DNA from: Bacteroidota bacterium
GTDB taxonomy: Bacteria > Bacteroidota > Bacteroidia > Chitinophagales > Chitinophagaceae
DNA length: 64,000 nucleotides
Assembly: GCA_947453145.1 (NCBI GenBank)
Contig: CANGFA010000003.1
Coordinates: 54,330 to 118,329, forward strand
Reading direction: 5' to 3'
Each line of letters starts with the position of its first letter. The stretch's first letter is position 1. The position numbers and the translations under genes were made by a program. The notes beneath the pieces were generated by a model. The model did not search any database. It was given only the letters and a program-made list of their open reading frames with translations, and had not been told where the DNA came from. Shown here in pieces: positions 36,883 through 44,412 of the stretch.

Positions 36883-37824
36883 TTACAAGTTCTCGAAGTT
36901 CGTAGTAATTATTTCGCATAATTTTGATTCAACCATTTTTTCGGACAACTTAATCATGTTGCAAAATGCTTTTGCGTTACTAATGCCATGTTGAATAATC
37001 ACAGGTTTATTAACACCTAATATGGGTGTGCCACCATAATTTTCAAAATGATAACGACTAAAGAAAGAATCGTTTCCAAGACCTTGATGCGCGGCAGCAT
37101 CATACATTGCTTCGGCAGTTTTTAAAACAATATTTCCAGTGTATCCATCACAAACAATAATGTCTGCTTTATCATTAAATAAATCACGACCCTCTACATT
37201 ACCCATGAATTCAATATGTGAATTTTCTTTTAAAATAGGGTAGGTGGCCTGCGCTAAAGCATTTCCTTTGCCTTCCTCTTCACCCATATTCAATAAGCCA
37301 ACTTTTGGGTTTTCAATATTCAATAAATGTTTTGCATATAAGTTTCCTAGGATGGCAAACTGATTTAATTGTTCAGGCTTGCAGTCGGCATTTAAACCCA
37401 CATCCACAAGGATACCAGTTTTACCTTCTAGCTTTGGAAGTAAGGAAGCAATAGTTGGACGCATTACTCCTTTAATAGGTTTAATCGTAAACATAGCACC
37501 TACTAACATGGCACCGGTGTTGCCTGCGCTCCCAAATGCATCAATGGAGCCTTCTGCTAATAATTTAAATCCAATGGCAATGGAAGAATTTGGTTTCTCC
37601 TTTAATGCTTTGGTAGGATGCTCATGATAACCAATCGCATCAGGGGCATGTACAATATGCAAAAAAGGTGAAGACACCTCATGTTGTTGAAATAGATCTT
37701 TCAACAGGGTCTCTTCACCTATGCAAAATATATTATGCTCGGAGCTAGAAAGATATTGTTGGACACCTTTTACAGCTTCCAGTGGTGCGAAATCACCACC
37801 CATCATATCTATTCCGATATTCAT
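36883..37824 (-). CDS. plsX: Phosphate acyltransferase PlsX
   Basis: A 313-residue peripheral membrane enzyme that makes acyl-phosphate from acyl-ACP for phospholipid synthesis. The family start IGIDMMGGDFAPLEAVKG is present, with GSAGNTGAMLVGAMF, VDVGLNADCKPEQL, GLLNMGEEEGKGN and VCDGYTGNIVLKTAEA. It lies four bases after rpmF and completes the widespread DUF177-rpmF-plsX order. The usual next gene, fabH, is missing; a CBS-like gene follows instead. Confidence 0.97.
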   Translation of the reverse strand: MNIGIDMMGGDFAPLEAVKGVQQYLSSSEHNIFCIGEETLLKDLFQQHEVSSPFLHIVHAPDAIGYHEHPTKALKEKPNSSIAIGFKLLAEGSIDAFGSAGNTGAMLVGAMFTIKPIKGVMRPTIASLLPKLEGKTGILVDVGLNADCKPEQLNQFAILGNLYAKHLLNIENPKVGLLNMGEEEGKGNALAQATYPILKENSHIEFMGNVEGRDLFNDKADIIVCDGYTGNIVLKTAEAMYDAAAHQGLGNDSFFSRYHFENYGGTPILGVNKPVIIQHGISNAKAFCNMIKLSEKMVESKLCEIITTNFENL

Positions 37825-37827
37825 TAA

Positions 37828-38022
37828 TTAAGCTTTTAAAGGGGCTTTTTCAGCTACTAATTTACCTTTGTAGTACAATTTACCTTCTTGAACATGCGCG
37901 CGGTGACGTACATGGATTTCTCCTGTTGTACCATCTGTGCTTAATGTTACTTCTTGTGCTACATAGTGTGTTCTTCTTTTTGCACTACGTTGTTGTGAGT
38001 GTCTGCGTTTAGGATTAGGCAT
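37828..38022 (-). CDS. rpmF: 50S ribosomal protein L32 (cysteine-free form)
   Basis: A 64-residue large-subunit protein. The N-terminus PNPKRRHSQQRSAKRRTHY is diagnostic. The four cysteines that bind zinc in many L32 proteins are all absent; the middle reads TTGEIHVRHRAHVQEGKLYYKG, so this is the zinc-free (C-minus) type. It lies between DUF177 and plsX, four bases from the latter. Confidence 0.96.
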   Translation of the reverse strand: MPNPKRRHSQQRSAKRRTHYVAQEVTLSTDGTTGEIHVRHRAHVQEGKLYYKGKLVAEKAPLKA

Positions 38023-38070
38023 CTCTTATGTTTTAAATTTTTACTTTATGTTTATTTCTACTTCTACTTT

Positions 38071-38622
38071 TTAGTCGTCCAAACCATCTTTAAATTTGTC
38101 TAGTCCTTTCCACAGGTTTTCATTTCTGTTTTCTAGTGGCGCAGACATCAACTTTTTTAATTCGGCCAAAGCCTTTTGATTACAGGTGGATTCTCCCTTT
38201 TCATTTTCCTTACAAATATGTTGTATTGGGAAACTCAAAGTGATGAATTCATAGATCCATGCAGCTACACTAATATGACTTTCATTTCGGTCAATGTAGT
38301 AGATGTCTGGGTCTTCCTCTTGACTGTTCATCGTATCGGGCTCGTCTACAAGTTTAATGATTAAATTAAACTCATCCCACAATTGAATCGTTAACGGGTT
38401 ACCGCATCGATCACATTGGGTGTCTACCTTGCCATCAACATCAAAATGTAATTGCATAAAGCCTTGATGCTTATCCAATTTCAATTTGATATTAGTGTCA
38501 CAATGATCAAATTCTTGAGGTCCAAAATCAATAAAGAACTTATCCTCAATATGGTATTCGAACATATGTTCGCCGGCCGTTAAACCTACAAATGGAATTT
38601 CAAATGTTCTGTTTTGGCCCAT
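38071..38622 (-). CDS. DUF177 (YceD) family protein
   Basis: A 183-residue protein of the YceD/DUF177 family, which always accompanies rpmF and is linked to 23S rRNA or ribosome biogenesis in plants and bacteria. The family core VDTQCDRCGNPLTIQLWDEFNLIIK contains a C-x2-C, and a second Cys pair (HICKENEKGESTCNQKAL) lies near the C-terminus and could complete a metal site. It is the first gene of the operon with rpmF (48 bases) and plsX, behind a full promoter. Confidence 0.9.
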   Translation of the reverse strand: MGQNRTFEIPFVGLTAGEHMFEYHIEDKFFIDFGPQEFDHCDTNIKLKLDKHQGFMQLHFDVDGKVDTQCDRCGNPLTIQLWDEFNLIIKLVDEPDTMNSQEEDPDIYYIDRNESHISVAAWIYEFITLSFPIQHICKENEKGESTCNQKALAELKKLMSAPLENRNENLWKGLDKFKDGLDD

Positions 38623-38642
38623 AACCGTACTTTAAGGGTTGG

Positions 38643-38673
38643 CAAAGTTAGTAAAATCCAATCAAAAGACAAA
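38643..38673 (-). promoter_or_regulatory. Promoter of DUF177-rpmF-plsX
   Basis: On the minus strand: TTTG (38673-38670), 19 bases, TAACTTTG (38650-38643). Both boxes match the Bacteroidota consensus exactly; the ATG is 20 bases downstream. Confidence 0.75.
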
Positions 38674-38705
38674 GTTTATCCTAATTTTACGTCACAAATA
38701 CCAAC

Positions 38706-39824
38706 ATGCCCCTTAGAACAACCCTAATTGAAAAATTGCCCTGGAACTATAACCGATATATAGTCGGCATTTTAGTTTTGGCATTTAGCTATTGGCCATC
38801 AGGGATATCGGCATTTTACTCCCCCTATATTTTTAGACCTATTTCAAATATACTAAGAATTTTAATGGGGAAAATAGCTTTTCCATTAGGCGAATTGGTT
38901 TATTTATTTTTAGTTATACTATTGATTTTCAAAGTGTTTAAATGGTTATCTAAAAATAAATCACATTTTAGTTCCTTATTATTTTGGAAGCATCAGGGTG
39001 TAGGGTTTTTGAATAGAGTTGTAATAATTTATATTGTTTTTGAACTGATATGGGGATTAAACTATCAAAATCTTGATCCTTCTACCGATTTTGGCCTTCA
39101 GGTTCAAGTGGATTATACCGAAAATCAAATGGATAGTTTAAGCTTGGCATTGATCAATGAGTTAAATTTAACTCGTTCAAAAATGAGCGACTTTGACCCC
39201 AAAATGATCAATTTTGATACCATTTTGATTCAAAATAGGGCAGAATTTGCTAAAAATGCCATAAAATGGCCACTTCTAAAATATCAAAATCTGTCAGTAA
39301 AAAATGCCTTTTTCCCAAGCTGGGGAGATTATATTGGATATACTGCATTTTACCAACCTTTAACTGGTGAGGCCATCGTAAGAGGGGACTTGCCAAAATT
39401 TACCTTGCCTTTTACTATGAGTCACGAAATTGCTCACCAATTGGGCTATGCCTCAGAGGATCAAGCCAATTTCATTGCCTATGTAATTGGTGTTGAAAGC
39501 GATAAGCCGTTGTTTAACTACGCAACTCAATTGCAGTTATTCACCTATGCGCAGTATGCACATTTAAACTTTATTGCAAAAAGAGGGGATTTTAAATACT
39601 ATAAACAAGTTGTTGAGCGTAATAAATCATTACTTAGTCCACAAGTGCTTGCAGATCGAAAAGAAATTAAAAGCTTCTTCCTAAAAAAACAGGATTTACA
39701 AATTCAAGGTAGTTCGGAAATGTACAATCAATTTTTAAAGTGGAATCATCAAATAAAAGGAATTGATAGTTATAACGATGTGTTGTTGTGGGTGCTGGCG
39801 TATAAAAGCAAAAAAAATCCTTAA
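38706..39824 (+). CDS. DUF3810 family membrane protein with HExxH motif
   Basis: A 372-residue protein. Three hydrophobic segments fill the first ~130 residues (for example YIVGILVLAFSYWP, ELVYLFLVILLIFKVF, VVIIYIVFELIWGL). The remaining part is soluble and contains TMSHEIAHQLGYASEDQANF near residue 240, a zinc-metallopeptidase-type HExxH with downstream acidic residues. This matches DUF3810. Peptidase activity and substrate are unknown. It is transcribed alone and its stop codon lies inside the terminator stem. Confidence 0.85.
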   Translation: MPLRTTLIEKLPWNYNRYIVGILVLAFSYWPSGISAFYSPYIFRPISNILRILMGKIAFPLGELVYLFLVILLIFKVFKWLSKNKSHFSSLLFWKHQGVGFLNRVVIIYIVFELIWGLNYQNLDPSTDFGLQVQVDYTENQMDSLSLALINELNLTRSKMSDFDPKMINFDTILIQNRAEFAKNAIKWPLLKYQNLSVKNAFFPSWGDYIGYTAFYQPLTGEAIVRGDLPKFTLPFTMSHEIAHQLGYASEDQANFIAYVIGVESDKPLFNYATQLQLFTYAQYAHLNFIAKRGDFKYYKQVVERNKSLLSPQVLADRKEIKSFFLKKQDLQIQGSSEMYNQFLKWNHQIKGIDSYNDVLLWVLAYKSKKNP

Positions 39825-39841
39825 CACTAGCTAAGGATTTT
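39814..39841. terminator. Terminator between DUF3810 gene and dcd
   Basis: A perfect 10-bp stem (AAAATCCTTA 39814-39823, TAAGGATTTT 39832-39841) has A and T tracts on the two sides and so can serve both convergent genes. The TAA stop of the plus-strand gene is in the left arm. Confidence 0.8.
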
Positions 39842-39867
39842 GAATTTCATTATATAGTGCTATTGAG

Positions 39868-40404
39868 TTAGAACTTATTCTTCCACATCATACTCTCAAT
39901 TGGCTTTTCGGGTTGGCCGCTGTATTTAGCATTTGATTTTTTATTGTATGCAATTTCAATTTCTCCGTCCACTGGGAAATAAATTAATTGTCCAATGGGC
40001 ATGCCTTTGTATATACGAACGGGTTGCTTCACCGAAATTTCTAAAGTCCAATAACCGCAAAATCCTACGTCGCCTTTTCCTGCAGTAGCATGAATGTCAA
40101 TGCCCAAACGGCCGGTAGATGATTTGCCTTCTAGAAAAGGAACATGCGCATGAGTTTCGGTATATTCTAAGGTTACCCCTAAATAAAAACCAGTCGGTTC
40201 TAAAACATATCCTTCCTCCGGAATTTCAAAATAGGTAATAGTGTTATGCGCTTTCGCATCCAATACTTTATTGTCATAAGTAGCCAACCATTTTCCTAAA
40301 TGCACATCGTAGCTATTGCTCCCTAAATCCTTGCGGTCATAAGGCTCAATTTTAATAGTTTGTTTTGCTATTTCTTCTAATATTCTAGAGTCGGATAAGA
40401 TCAT
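39868..40404 (-). CDS. dcd: dCTP deaminase
   Basis: A 178-residue trimeric enzyme that makes dUTP from dCTP, feeding dTMP synthesis. Family features are NSYDVHLG near the N-terminus, FLEGKSSTGRLGIDIHATAG (Ser, Arg and the catalytic acid region), GFCGYWTLEIS and a C-terminal KYSGQPEKP. Bifunctional dCTP deaminase/dUTPase proteins look alike, so dUTP hydrolysis is not excluded. No operon partners. Confidence 0.95.
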   Translation of the reverse strand: MILSDSRILEEIAKQTIKIEPYDRKDLGSNSYDVHLGKWLATYDNKVLDAKAHNTITYFEIPEEGYVLEPTGFYLGVTLEYTETHAHVPFLEGKSSTGRLGIDIHATAGKGDVGFCGYWTLEISVKQPVRIYKGMPIGQLIYFPVDGEIEIAYNKKSNAKYSGQPEKPIESMMWKNKF

Positions 40405-40478
40405 CTTAAATTTTTAAATGTATTTATGTTTAATTTGCAGCTATAACCGCGCTGCAATCTAACTCAAAGCTTTTTTTT

Positions 40479-41108
40479 ATGCCTTTCTTTTATCAACAAA
40501 ATATTAACGAGACACGACATTTGGCCATTTGGTCAATCACAGAGCCGGTTTCCTTTTTTGAAACAGATGTTCAATTGGCCGTTGATATTCAAAATGAGGA
40601 GCGAAAATTGCAACATTTGGCTGTTAGATTATTGTTTAAGTTAATGATGCCCGAGGCCGATTTAAATAAAATGGTGATGGCAGATAATGGCAAACCTTAT
40701 TTGCAAGGGGTACCCTTTCACTTTTCTTTTTCCCATTGTAAAGGGTATGCTGCTGTTGCGGTGAGTGATACGGATCCCATTGGAATTGATATTGAAATTG
40801 TACATCCTCGAATTTTAAAAGTAGCGCATAAGTTTTTAAATGATCTGGAGAAAGCGTTGCTTTTAGGTTTACCTGAACAGGAACAATTAAAACAAATGGC
40901 TTTTTTCTGGGCAGCAAAAGAAGCAATGTATAAACAACATGAACAACTCGGGATTGATTTTGCAAAGGATTTTAATGTGTTAACCTTGGCCATTAAAGAT
41001 AGAGGCATAGTAAATGCACAAATTTTACATAAAGGGGTAGAAAAGAAAGTACAGTTAGATTATCATTTTGGAGAGGACTATGTTTGTGTTACTTGTTTTA
41101 CAGAATAG
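40479..41108 (+). CDS. 4'-phosphopantetheinyl transferase superfamily protein
   Basis: A 209-residue Sfp-type enzyme that attaches the phosphopantetheine arm of CoA to carrier proteins. The two signature motifs are present: GIDIEIV with metal ligands Asp104 and Glu106, and WAAKEAMYK with Lys147 and Glu148. Upstream FSFSHCKGYAAVAVS matches the conserved S-x-S-H segment. Sfp-type enzymes are twice the size of AcpS, as here. No polyketide or peptide synthase lies in the window, so it may serve the fatty acid carrier protein. Single gene. Confidence 0.9.
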   Translation: MPFFYQQNINETRHLAIWSITEPVSFFETDVQLAVDIQNEERKLQHLAVRLLFKLMMPEADLNKMVMADNGKPYLQGVPFHFSFSHCKGYAAVAVSDTDPIGIDIEIVHPRILKVAHKFLNDLEKALLLGLPEQEQLKQMAFFWAAKEAMYKQHEQLGIDFAKDFNVLTLAIKDRGIVNAQILHKGVEKKVQLDYHFGEDYVCVTCFTE

Positions 41109-41192
41109 TTAATAATCATTTGGATTTATGAGCAAGGTCATAGCATTTACCTCATAATTATTGTCACTTTAGGATACAATAAATTATGAGAT

Positions 41193-41618
41193 ATGATCAA
41201 CGACAATAAATACAAATACCTGGTACTTTTATTAAGTGCTAAAGAAGTACATTTATACATTTATGATAAGGTACATTTTGGAAAAATTAAATTAAGTAGT
41301 GCCGATTCTATAGAAGCTTATGAAAGAGATATGCCTGGTAGGATGGGGCAGTTTACGGATCCTTCGGCGCATAAGGAAGTGGTACTTAATAATTTTCTGC
41401 ATCATATTGATTTAGCCTTAGGTGAGATTTTGAATTTATATCCTAAGGTTCCCTTATTTATTTTAGGAACTAAAAAGACCACTGGGCATTTTAATCAATT
41501 GACTAAGCATGCGAAAGCAGTTACGGAGTATATAGATGGGAATTATAATGAAACTAGTATGTCGGAGTTAAAGGAAGTGCTAGCGCATCATATTTTGGCG
41601 TTGGATTTTGTAAAGTAG
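41193..41618 (+). CDS. Unknown protein, possibly a short BaeRF-like domain
   Basis: A 141-residue protein that I do not recognise with certainty. The N-terminus KYLVLLLSAKEVHLYIYDKVHFGKIKL, followed by a RMGQFTDPSAHKEVVLNNFLHHIDLALGEIL helix and PLFILGTKKTTGHF, resembles the middle domain of bacterial archaeo-eukaryotic release-factor-like (BaeRF) proteins. Those are usually 350 or more residues, so this would be a single domain. No signal peptide and no membrane segment. The gene lies just before the hairpin-rich region around tRNA-Leu. Confidence 0.6.
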   Translation: MINDNKYKYLVLLLSAKEVHLYIYDKVHFGKIKLSSADSIEAYERDMPGRMGQFTDPSAHKEVVLNNFLHHIDLALGEILNLYPKVPLFILGTKKTTGHFNQLTKHAKAVTEYIDGNYNETSMSELKEVLAHHILALDFVK

Positions 41619-41662
41619 TAGGATGCTTCGCTTTTAGTATTTTATTTTTAAATCAAATTGAG

Positions 41663-41691
41663 GAGATCAGCTCATTTCATTCGCTGATCTC
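41663..41691. repeat. Hairpin module preceding GCGTACCCAAA
   Basis: A 9-bp perfect stem (GAGATCAGC 41663-41671, GCTGATCTC 41683-41691) with an 11-base loop. It is followed by a short spacer and the GCGTACCCAAA linker at 41702-41712, the arrangement also seen in the array at the right edge. Confidence 0.7.
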
Positions 41692-41701
41692 AGAGAGTGA
41701 C

Positions 41702-41748
41702 GCGTACCCAAAGCCTTTCAACTAAATGCGTTGCATTTAGTTGGCTTT
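41702..41748. repeat. GCGTACCCAAA linker plus nested hairpin
   Basis: The linker (41702-41712) leads into AAAGCC (41710-41715), which can pair with GGCTTT (41743-41748). A perfect inner stem CAACTAAATGC/GCATTTAGTTG (41719-41729, 41733-41743) competes for one pair. It has the same outline as the CCC-TTT-CAAC...GTTG-GGG module at 63813-63844, with different stem bases. Confidence 0.7.
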
Positions 41749-41807
41749 TATATTATTCGCATGCTTTCATGAGCAAGCTCCTGTCGCATGCTTATAATAT
41801 AAAAGCC
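41743..41807. repeat. Long inverted repeat downstream of tRNA-Leu
   Basis: Two 22-base arms (41743-41764 and 41786-41807; two mismatched positions, core GCATGC) surround a 21-base loop that itself contains GAGC-AA-GCTC. The outer arms share bases with the neighbouring hairpin and with the tRNA terminator, so several alternative foldings exist. Confidence 0.75.
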
Positions 41808-41829
41808 TGTCACTTTCGTGACAGGCTTT
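41802..41829 (-). terminator. Terminator of tRNA-Leu
   Basis: A 12-bp perfect stem (41802-41813 with 41818-41829). On the minus strand the loop is the GNRA tetraloop GAAA and the stem runs into TTTT. It starts one base after the tRNA 3' end. Confidence 0.85.
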
Positions 41830-41830
41830 G

Positions 41831-41916
41831 TGCGGAAGAGGAGATTCGAACTCCCACGCCCGGGTGTGGGCGCTACCACCTCAAGGTAGTGCGTCTACCA
41901 ATTTCGCCACCTCCGC
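41831..41916 (-). tRNA. tRNA-Leu, anticodon GAG
   Basis: An 86-base class II tRNA. Acceptor arms GCGGAGG and CTTCCGC pair with one G-T. The D arm contains TTGGTAGACGC. The anticodon stem CTACC/GGTAG holds loop TTGAGGT with GAG at 41880-41882 (plus-strand CTC), reading CUC and CUU. A long variable arm (CCCACACCCGGGCGTGGG region) and T loop TTCGAAT follow. The discriminator is A and CCA is not encoded. A promoter lies upstream and a strong hairpin downstream, so it is an independent transcript. Confidence 0.96.
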
Positions 41917-41925
41917 AAAGGGGAG

Positions 41926-41956
41926 CAAACCTACTAAAAAAAAGCGTCTCTCCAAA
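41926..41956 (-). promoter_or_regulatory. Promoter of tRNA-Leu
   Basis: On the minus strand: TTTG (41956-41953), 19 bases, TAGGTTTG (41933-41926), both perfect. The tRNA begins 9 bases after the -7 box. The -33 box lies in the loop of the upstream gene's terminator and the -7 box directly after its T tract. Confidence 0.7.
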
Positions 41957-41993
41957 GTACATTTACTTTCGAAGAGACGCTTTAGCTATAAAC
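41934..41993 (-). terminator. Terminator of the DUF2911 gene
   Basis: An 11-bp perfect stem (AAAGCGTCTCT 41941-41951, AGAGACGCTTT 41983-41993) with a loop that itself has AAAGTA/TACTTT pairing. On the minus strand it is followed by seven to eight T. Confidence 0.85.
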
Positions 41994-42000
41994 AGTTAAA

Positions 42001-42846
42001 TTATTTTATAGATGCAATCAATTCATTTGCATTTCTAACATAGTCGTCATTTTTTTCTTCAGTTGCAATTTTCTTGCATGCTTCTGCACTTGCCATTGCG
42101 CCCTTTTTATCGCCTAATTCTTTTTGCACTTTACCTTTTAATAATAACAACCAATATGCTTTTGGATTAGCTGCAATGGCTTTGTCTGCAAATACTAAAG
42201 CATTGTCATAATCCTTGTCCATATCATAATAAAAATTAGCGGCAGCTTGGAATGCATTTGGATTTACATTTGCACCAGTTGTTGCTTCTTTTACTTGCGC
42301 ACGTATTGTTGTTTTAATATCTGTGCTTAAAGGAATATTCACTAATGTATTTGCCCACTTTAAAGAAATAGTTGCTGTTTCAGGCGTGATATTGTCAACG
42401 TTGATTGTAAAGTTTTCTGTGCTATTGCTTGTAGCTTCTGGTTTTACTTGTAAACGAACAACATCCTCTGTTTCTTTATAACTGAAACTTCCCCAGCTAT
42501 TTGAATTGGTATTAAAAATGATAGTCCATTCTTGTTCACCTGGAATGGTAAATAAAGCATAAGATCCTGCTGCTAATAATTTGCTACCCACGGTTACAGG
42601 GTGAGAGAAAGTAACTTTAGTTGCGCCGTTGGCACCCGTTCTCCAAACCACACCTGTTGGTGCTAATACGGAACCATTTCCAAAAGCGGATCTTCCTTTT
42701 AATGCGGGACGAGAATAAACAATTTCAATTTTCCCCATGCCAAAATCTTGAGATAAAGTTTGTGCTGGACTCGCTGCCGGCATTTTAATTTGAGCCTGTG
42801 CTGTTAAGCCAATTAGTGTTAATACCGAAAAAAGTATTCTTTTCAT
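42001..42846 (-). CDS. DUF2911 family periplasmic protein with TPR-like C-terminus
   Basis: A 281-residue exported protein with a signal peptide (MKRILFSVLTLIGLTAQAQ). The DUF2911 domain follows (~25-165), recognised by SQDFGMGKIEIVYSRPALKGR, VLAPTGVVWRTGANGAT and AGSYALFTIPGEQEWTIIFN. The C-terminal ~90 residues are helical and look like two TPR-type repeats (ANFYYDMDKDYDNALVFADKA, KAYWLLLLKGKVQKELGDKKGA). DUF2911 is common in this phylum and its function is unknown. It has its own promoter and strong terminator. Confidence 0.88.
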   Translation of the reverse strand: MKRILFSVLTLIGLTAQAQIKMPAASPAQTLSQDFGMGKIEIVYSRPALKGRSAFGNGSVLAPTGVVWRTGANGATKVTFSHPVTVGSKLLAAGSYALFTIPGEQEWTIIFNTNSNSWGSFSYKETEDVVRLQVKPEATSNSTENFTINVDNITPETATISLKWANTLVNIPLSTDIKTTIRAQVKEATTGANVNPNAFQAAANFYYDMDKDYDNALVFADKAIAANPKAYWLLLLKGKVQKELGDKKGAMASAEACKKIATEEKNDDYVRNANELIASIK

Positions 42847-42871
42847 AATGGTTTCGTTTTGTTTTGAATAA

Positions 42872-42901
42872 CAAACCTAAATGATTTTAGTTTATGACAA
42901 A
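42872..42901 (-). promoter_or_regulatory. Promoter of the DUF2911 gene
   Basis: On the minus strand: TTTG (42901-42898), 18 bases, TAGGTTTG (42879-42872). The -33 box lies immediately after the xerD stop codon. Confidence 0.6.
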
Positions 42902-42902
42902 G

Positions 42903-43811
42903 TTATTTTTTTTGAAAAGCAGGATGGAATCTGTCTAATGTATCTCTTAAAAATTCCCTGTTCATATGGGTATAAATTTCAGTGGTGGTGATACTCTCAT
43001 GACCAAGCATTTCTTGAACAGCCCTGAGATCGGCGCCGCCTTCCACTAAATGGGTGGCAAAAGAGTGCCTAAAACTATGCGGTGAAATAGATTTTTTAAT
43101 CCCTGTTTTCAAAATCAAGTCCTTGATAATATAAAATATCATTACCCTGCTTAACCCTTTGCCTCTATTGTTCAAAAATAAAATATCCTCACAATCCTTG
43201 GAAGGTGTTTGATGCACTCTTATGGTGTCCTTGTACAATTTTATATATTTAATGGCATCGGAACCAATGGGAACTAATCTTTCTTTATCGCCCTTACCAA
43301 CTACTCTTATAAATCCAACATCCAAGTATAAACAAGAAATTTTCAAAGTAATGGCTTCTGTTACACGAAGCCCAGAACTATACATGGTTTCCAGAATAGC
43401 TTTATTGCGACCTCCCTCTTGTTTGCTTAAATCAATATGCCCAATAAGGTCTTCAATTTCTTCAAAACTTAAAACATCGGGTAACTTACGTCTTGTTTTG
43501 GGCGTAGGTAAAAGGGTGGTAGGATTAATGGTGCAAATTTGCTCTAATATGCAGTATTTATAAAAGGACTTAATGCCAGAAATGATTCTTGCTTGGGAGG
43601 TGGCAGCCATTTCCATTTCACCAATACATTGAATAAAACCTTGTAAGTCTTTAAGTGTAACTTCTGAGGGGCCTATTTCTTTTCCGATGCTTTCAAAGTA
43701 ATTGGTGAGCTTGTCAATATCTCTTAAATAGGCTTCCACCGAATGGGCGCTTAATGACTTCTCTAGTTGTAGAAAAGCTTTAAAACCTTTTTTATAGATG
43801 GCCCAGTTCAT
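42903..43811 (-). CDS. xerD: Tyrosine recombinase XerD
   Basis: A 302-residue site-specific recombinase that resolves chromosome dimers at dif. The N-terminal SAM-like domain (SLSAHSVEAYLRDIDKLTNYF) precedes the catalytic domain with Arg149, Lys173, His245, Arg248, His271 and the nucleophile Tyr280, all in the expected contexts (GLRVTEA, GKGDKERLVP, SPHSFRHSFATHL, LGHESI, EIYTHM). Full length, and no phage-like or mobile genes nearby, so this is the housekeeping enzyme. XerC is close in sequence, so the C/D label is less certain than the family. Confidence 0.93.
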   Translation of the reverse strand: MNWAIYKKGFKAFLQLEKSLSAHSVEAYLRDIDKLTNYFESIGKEIGPSEVTLKDLQGFIQCIGEMEMAATSQARIISGIKSFYKYCILEQICTINPTTLLPTPKTRRKLPDVLSFEEIEDLIGHIDLSKQEGGRNKAILETMYSSGLRVTEAITLKISCLYLDVGFIRVVGKGDKERLVPIGSDAIKYIKLYKDTIRVHQTPSKDCEDILFLNNRGKGLSRVMIFYIIKDLILKTGIKKSISPHSFRHSFATHLVEGGADLRAVQEMLGHESITTTEIYTHMNREFLRDTLDRFHPAFQKK

Positions 43812-43879
43812 ACTGATAGATAAAAGATTTGATTGTTAATAGAGAATGAGTTTATTTCGCATCAGATTTAAACAAATAT

Positions 43880-44377
43880 ATGCAAGTAAATTTAAAGTCA
43901 TTTAAGCAGAAAGTAAGCCGCAATGCAAAACAATTCAAGTCTTTTTTATCAAAATTAGAGCGTAGAGCTCCAAAGGGTTTAGATAATTTAGCAGAATTTA
44001 TTAGTCCTCAAGTTTGGGCTGAAACCGATTGTTTAAGCTGTGCCAATTGTTGTAAAACAATGAGTCCTACTTTTACCAAAACAGACGTTAAAAGAATTGC
44101 TGCGCATTTAAAAACAACACCTGCAGCTTTTACTGCACAATATTTAGAATACGATAAAAAGGATAAGGATTGGTTAAATAAATTAAGGCCTTGTCAATTT
44201 TTAGATTTAAAATCTAATATGTGTAGTATATATGAAGTTCGTCCAGCGGACTGTGCTGGCTTCCCGCATTTGACCAAGAAAAAGATGACTGAATACATTC
44301 ATGTACACAAACAGAATGTTGAATATTGTCCAGCTACTTATAAAATGGTAGAAAAGATGAAAGATTTAATTGGTTAA
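43880..44377 (+). CDS. YkgJ family cysteine cluster protein
   Basis: A 165-residue small soluble protein with eight cysteines. The cluster CLSCANCCKTMSP lies near residue 55, followed by RPCQFLDLKSNMCSIYEVRPADC and a later EYCPATY. This spacing matches the YkgJ/CxxCxxCC family, thought to bind zinc or an iron-sulfur cluster. Function unknown. It diverges from xerD and converges on yraN; a hairpin inside yraN may end its transcript. Confidence 0.9.
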   Translation: MQVNLKSFKQKVSRNAKQFKSFLSKLERRAPKGLDNLAEFISPQVWAETDCLSCANCCKTMSPTFTKTDVKRIAAHLKTTPAAFTAQYLEYDKKDKDWLNKLRPCQFLDLKSNMCSIYEVRPADCAGFPHLTKKKMTEYIHVHKQNVEYCPATYKMVEKMKDLIG

Positions 44378-44412
44378 GAGTTAGCTGCTTTATTTTAAAT
44401 TTCCTCAAAGTT

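Noticed and set aside
41697-42043. Two overlapping small open frames across the tRNA region
   Set aside because: They run through the tRNA-Leu gene and terminator hairpins on the opposite strand and have no recognisable protein sequence.
42903-43811. Integrase of a mobile element beside tRNA-Leu
   Set aside because: The recombinase is full-length and XerD-like, and no phage, conjugation or excisionase genes or att-like tRNA duplication are visible.
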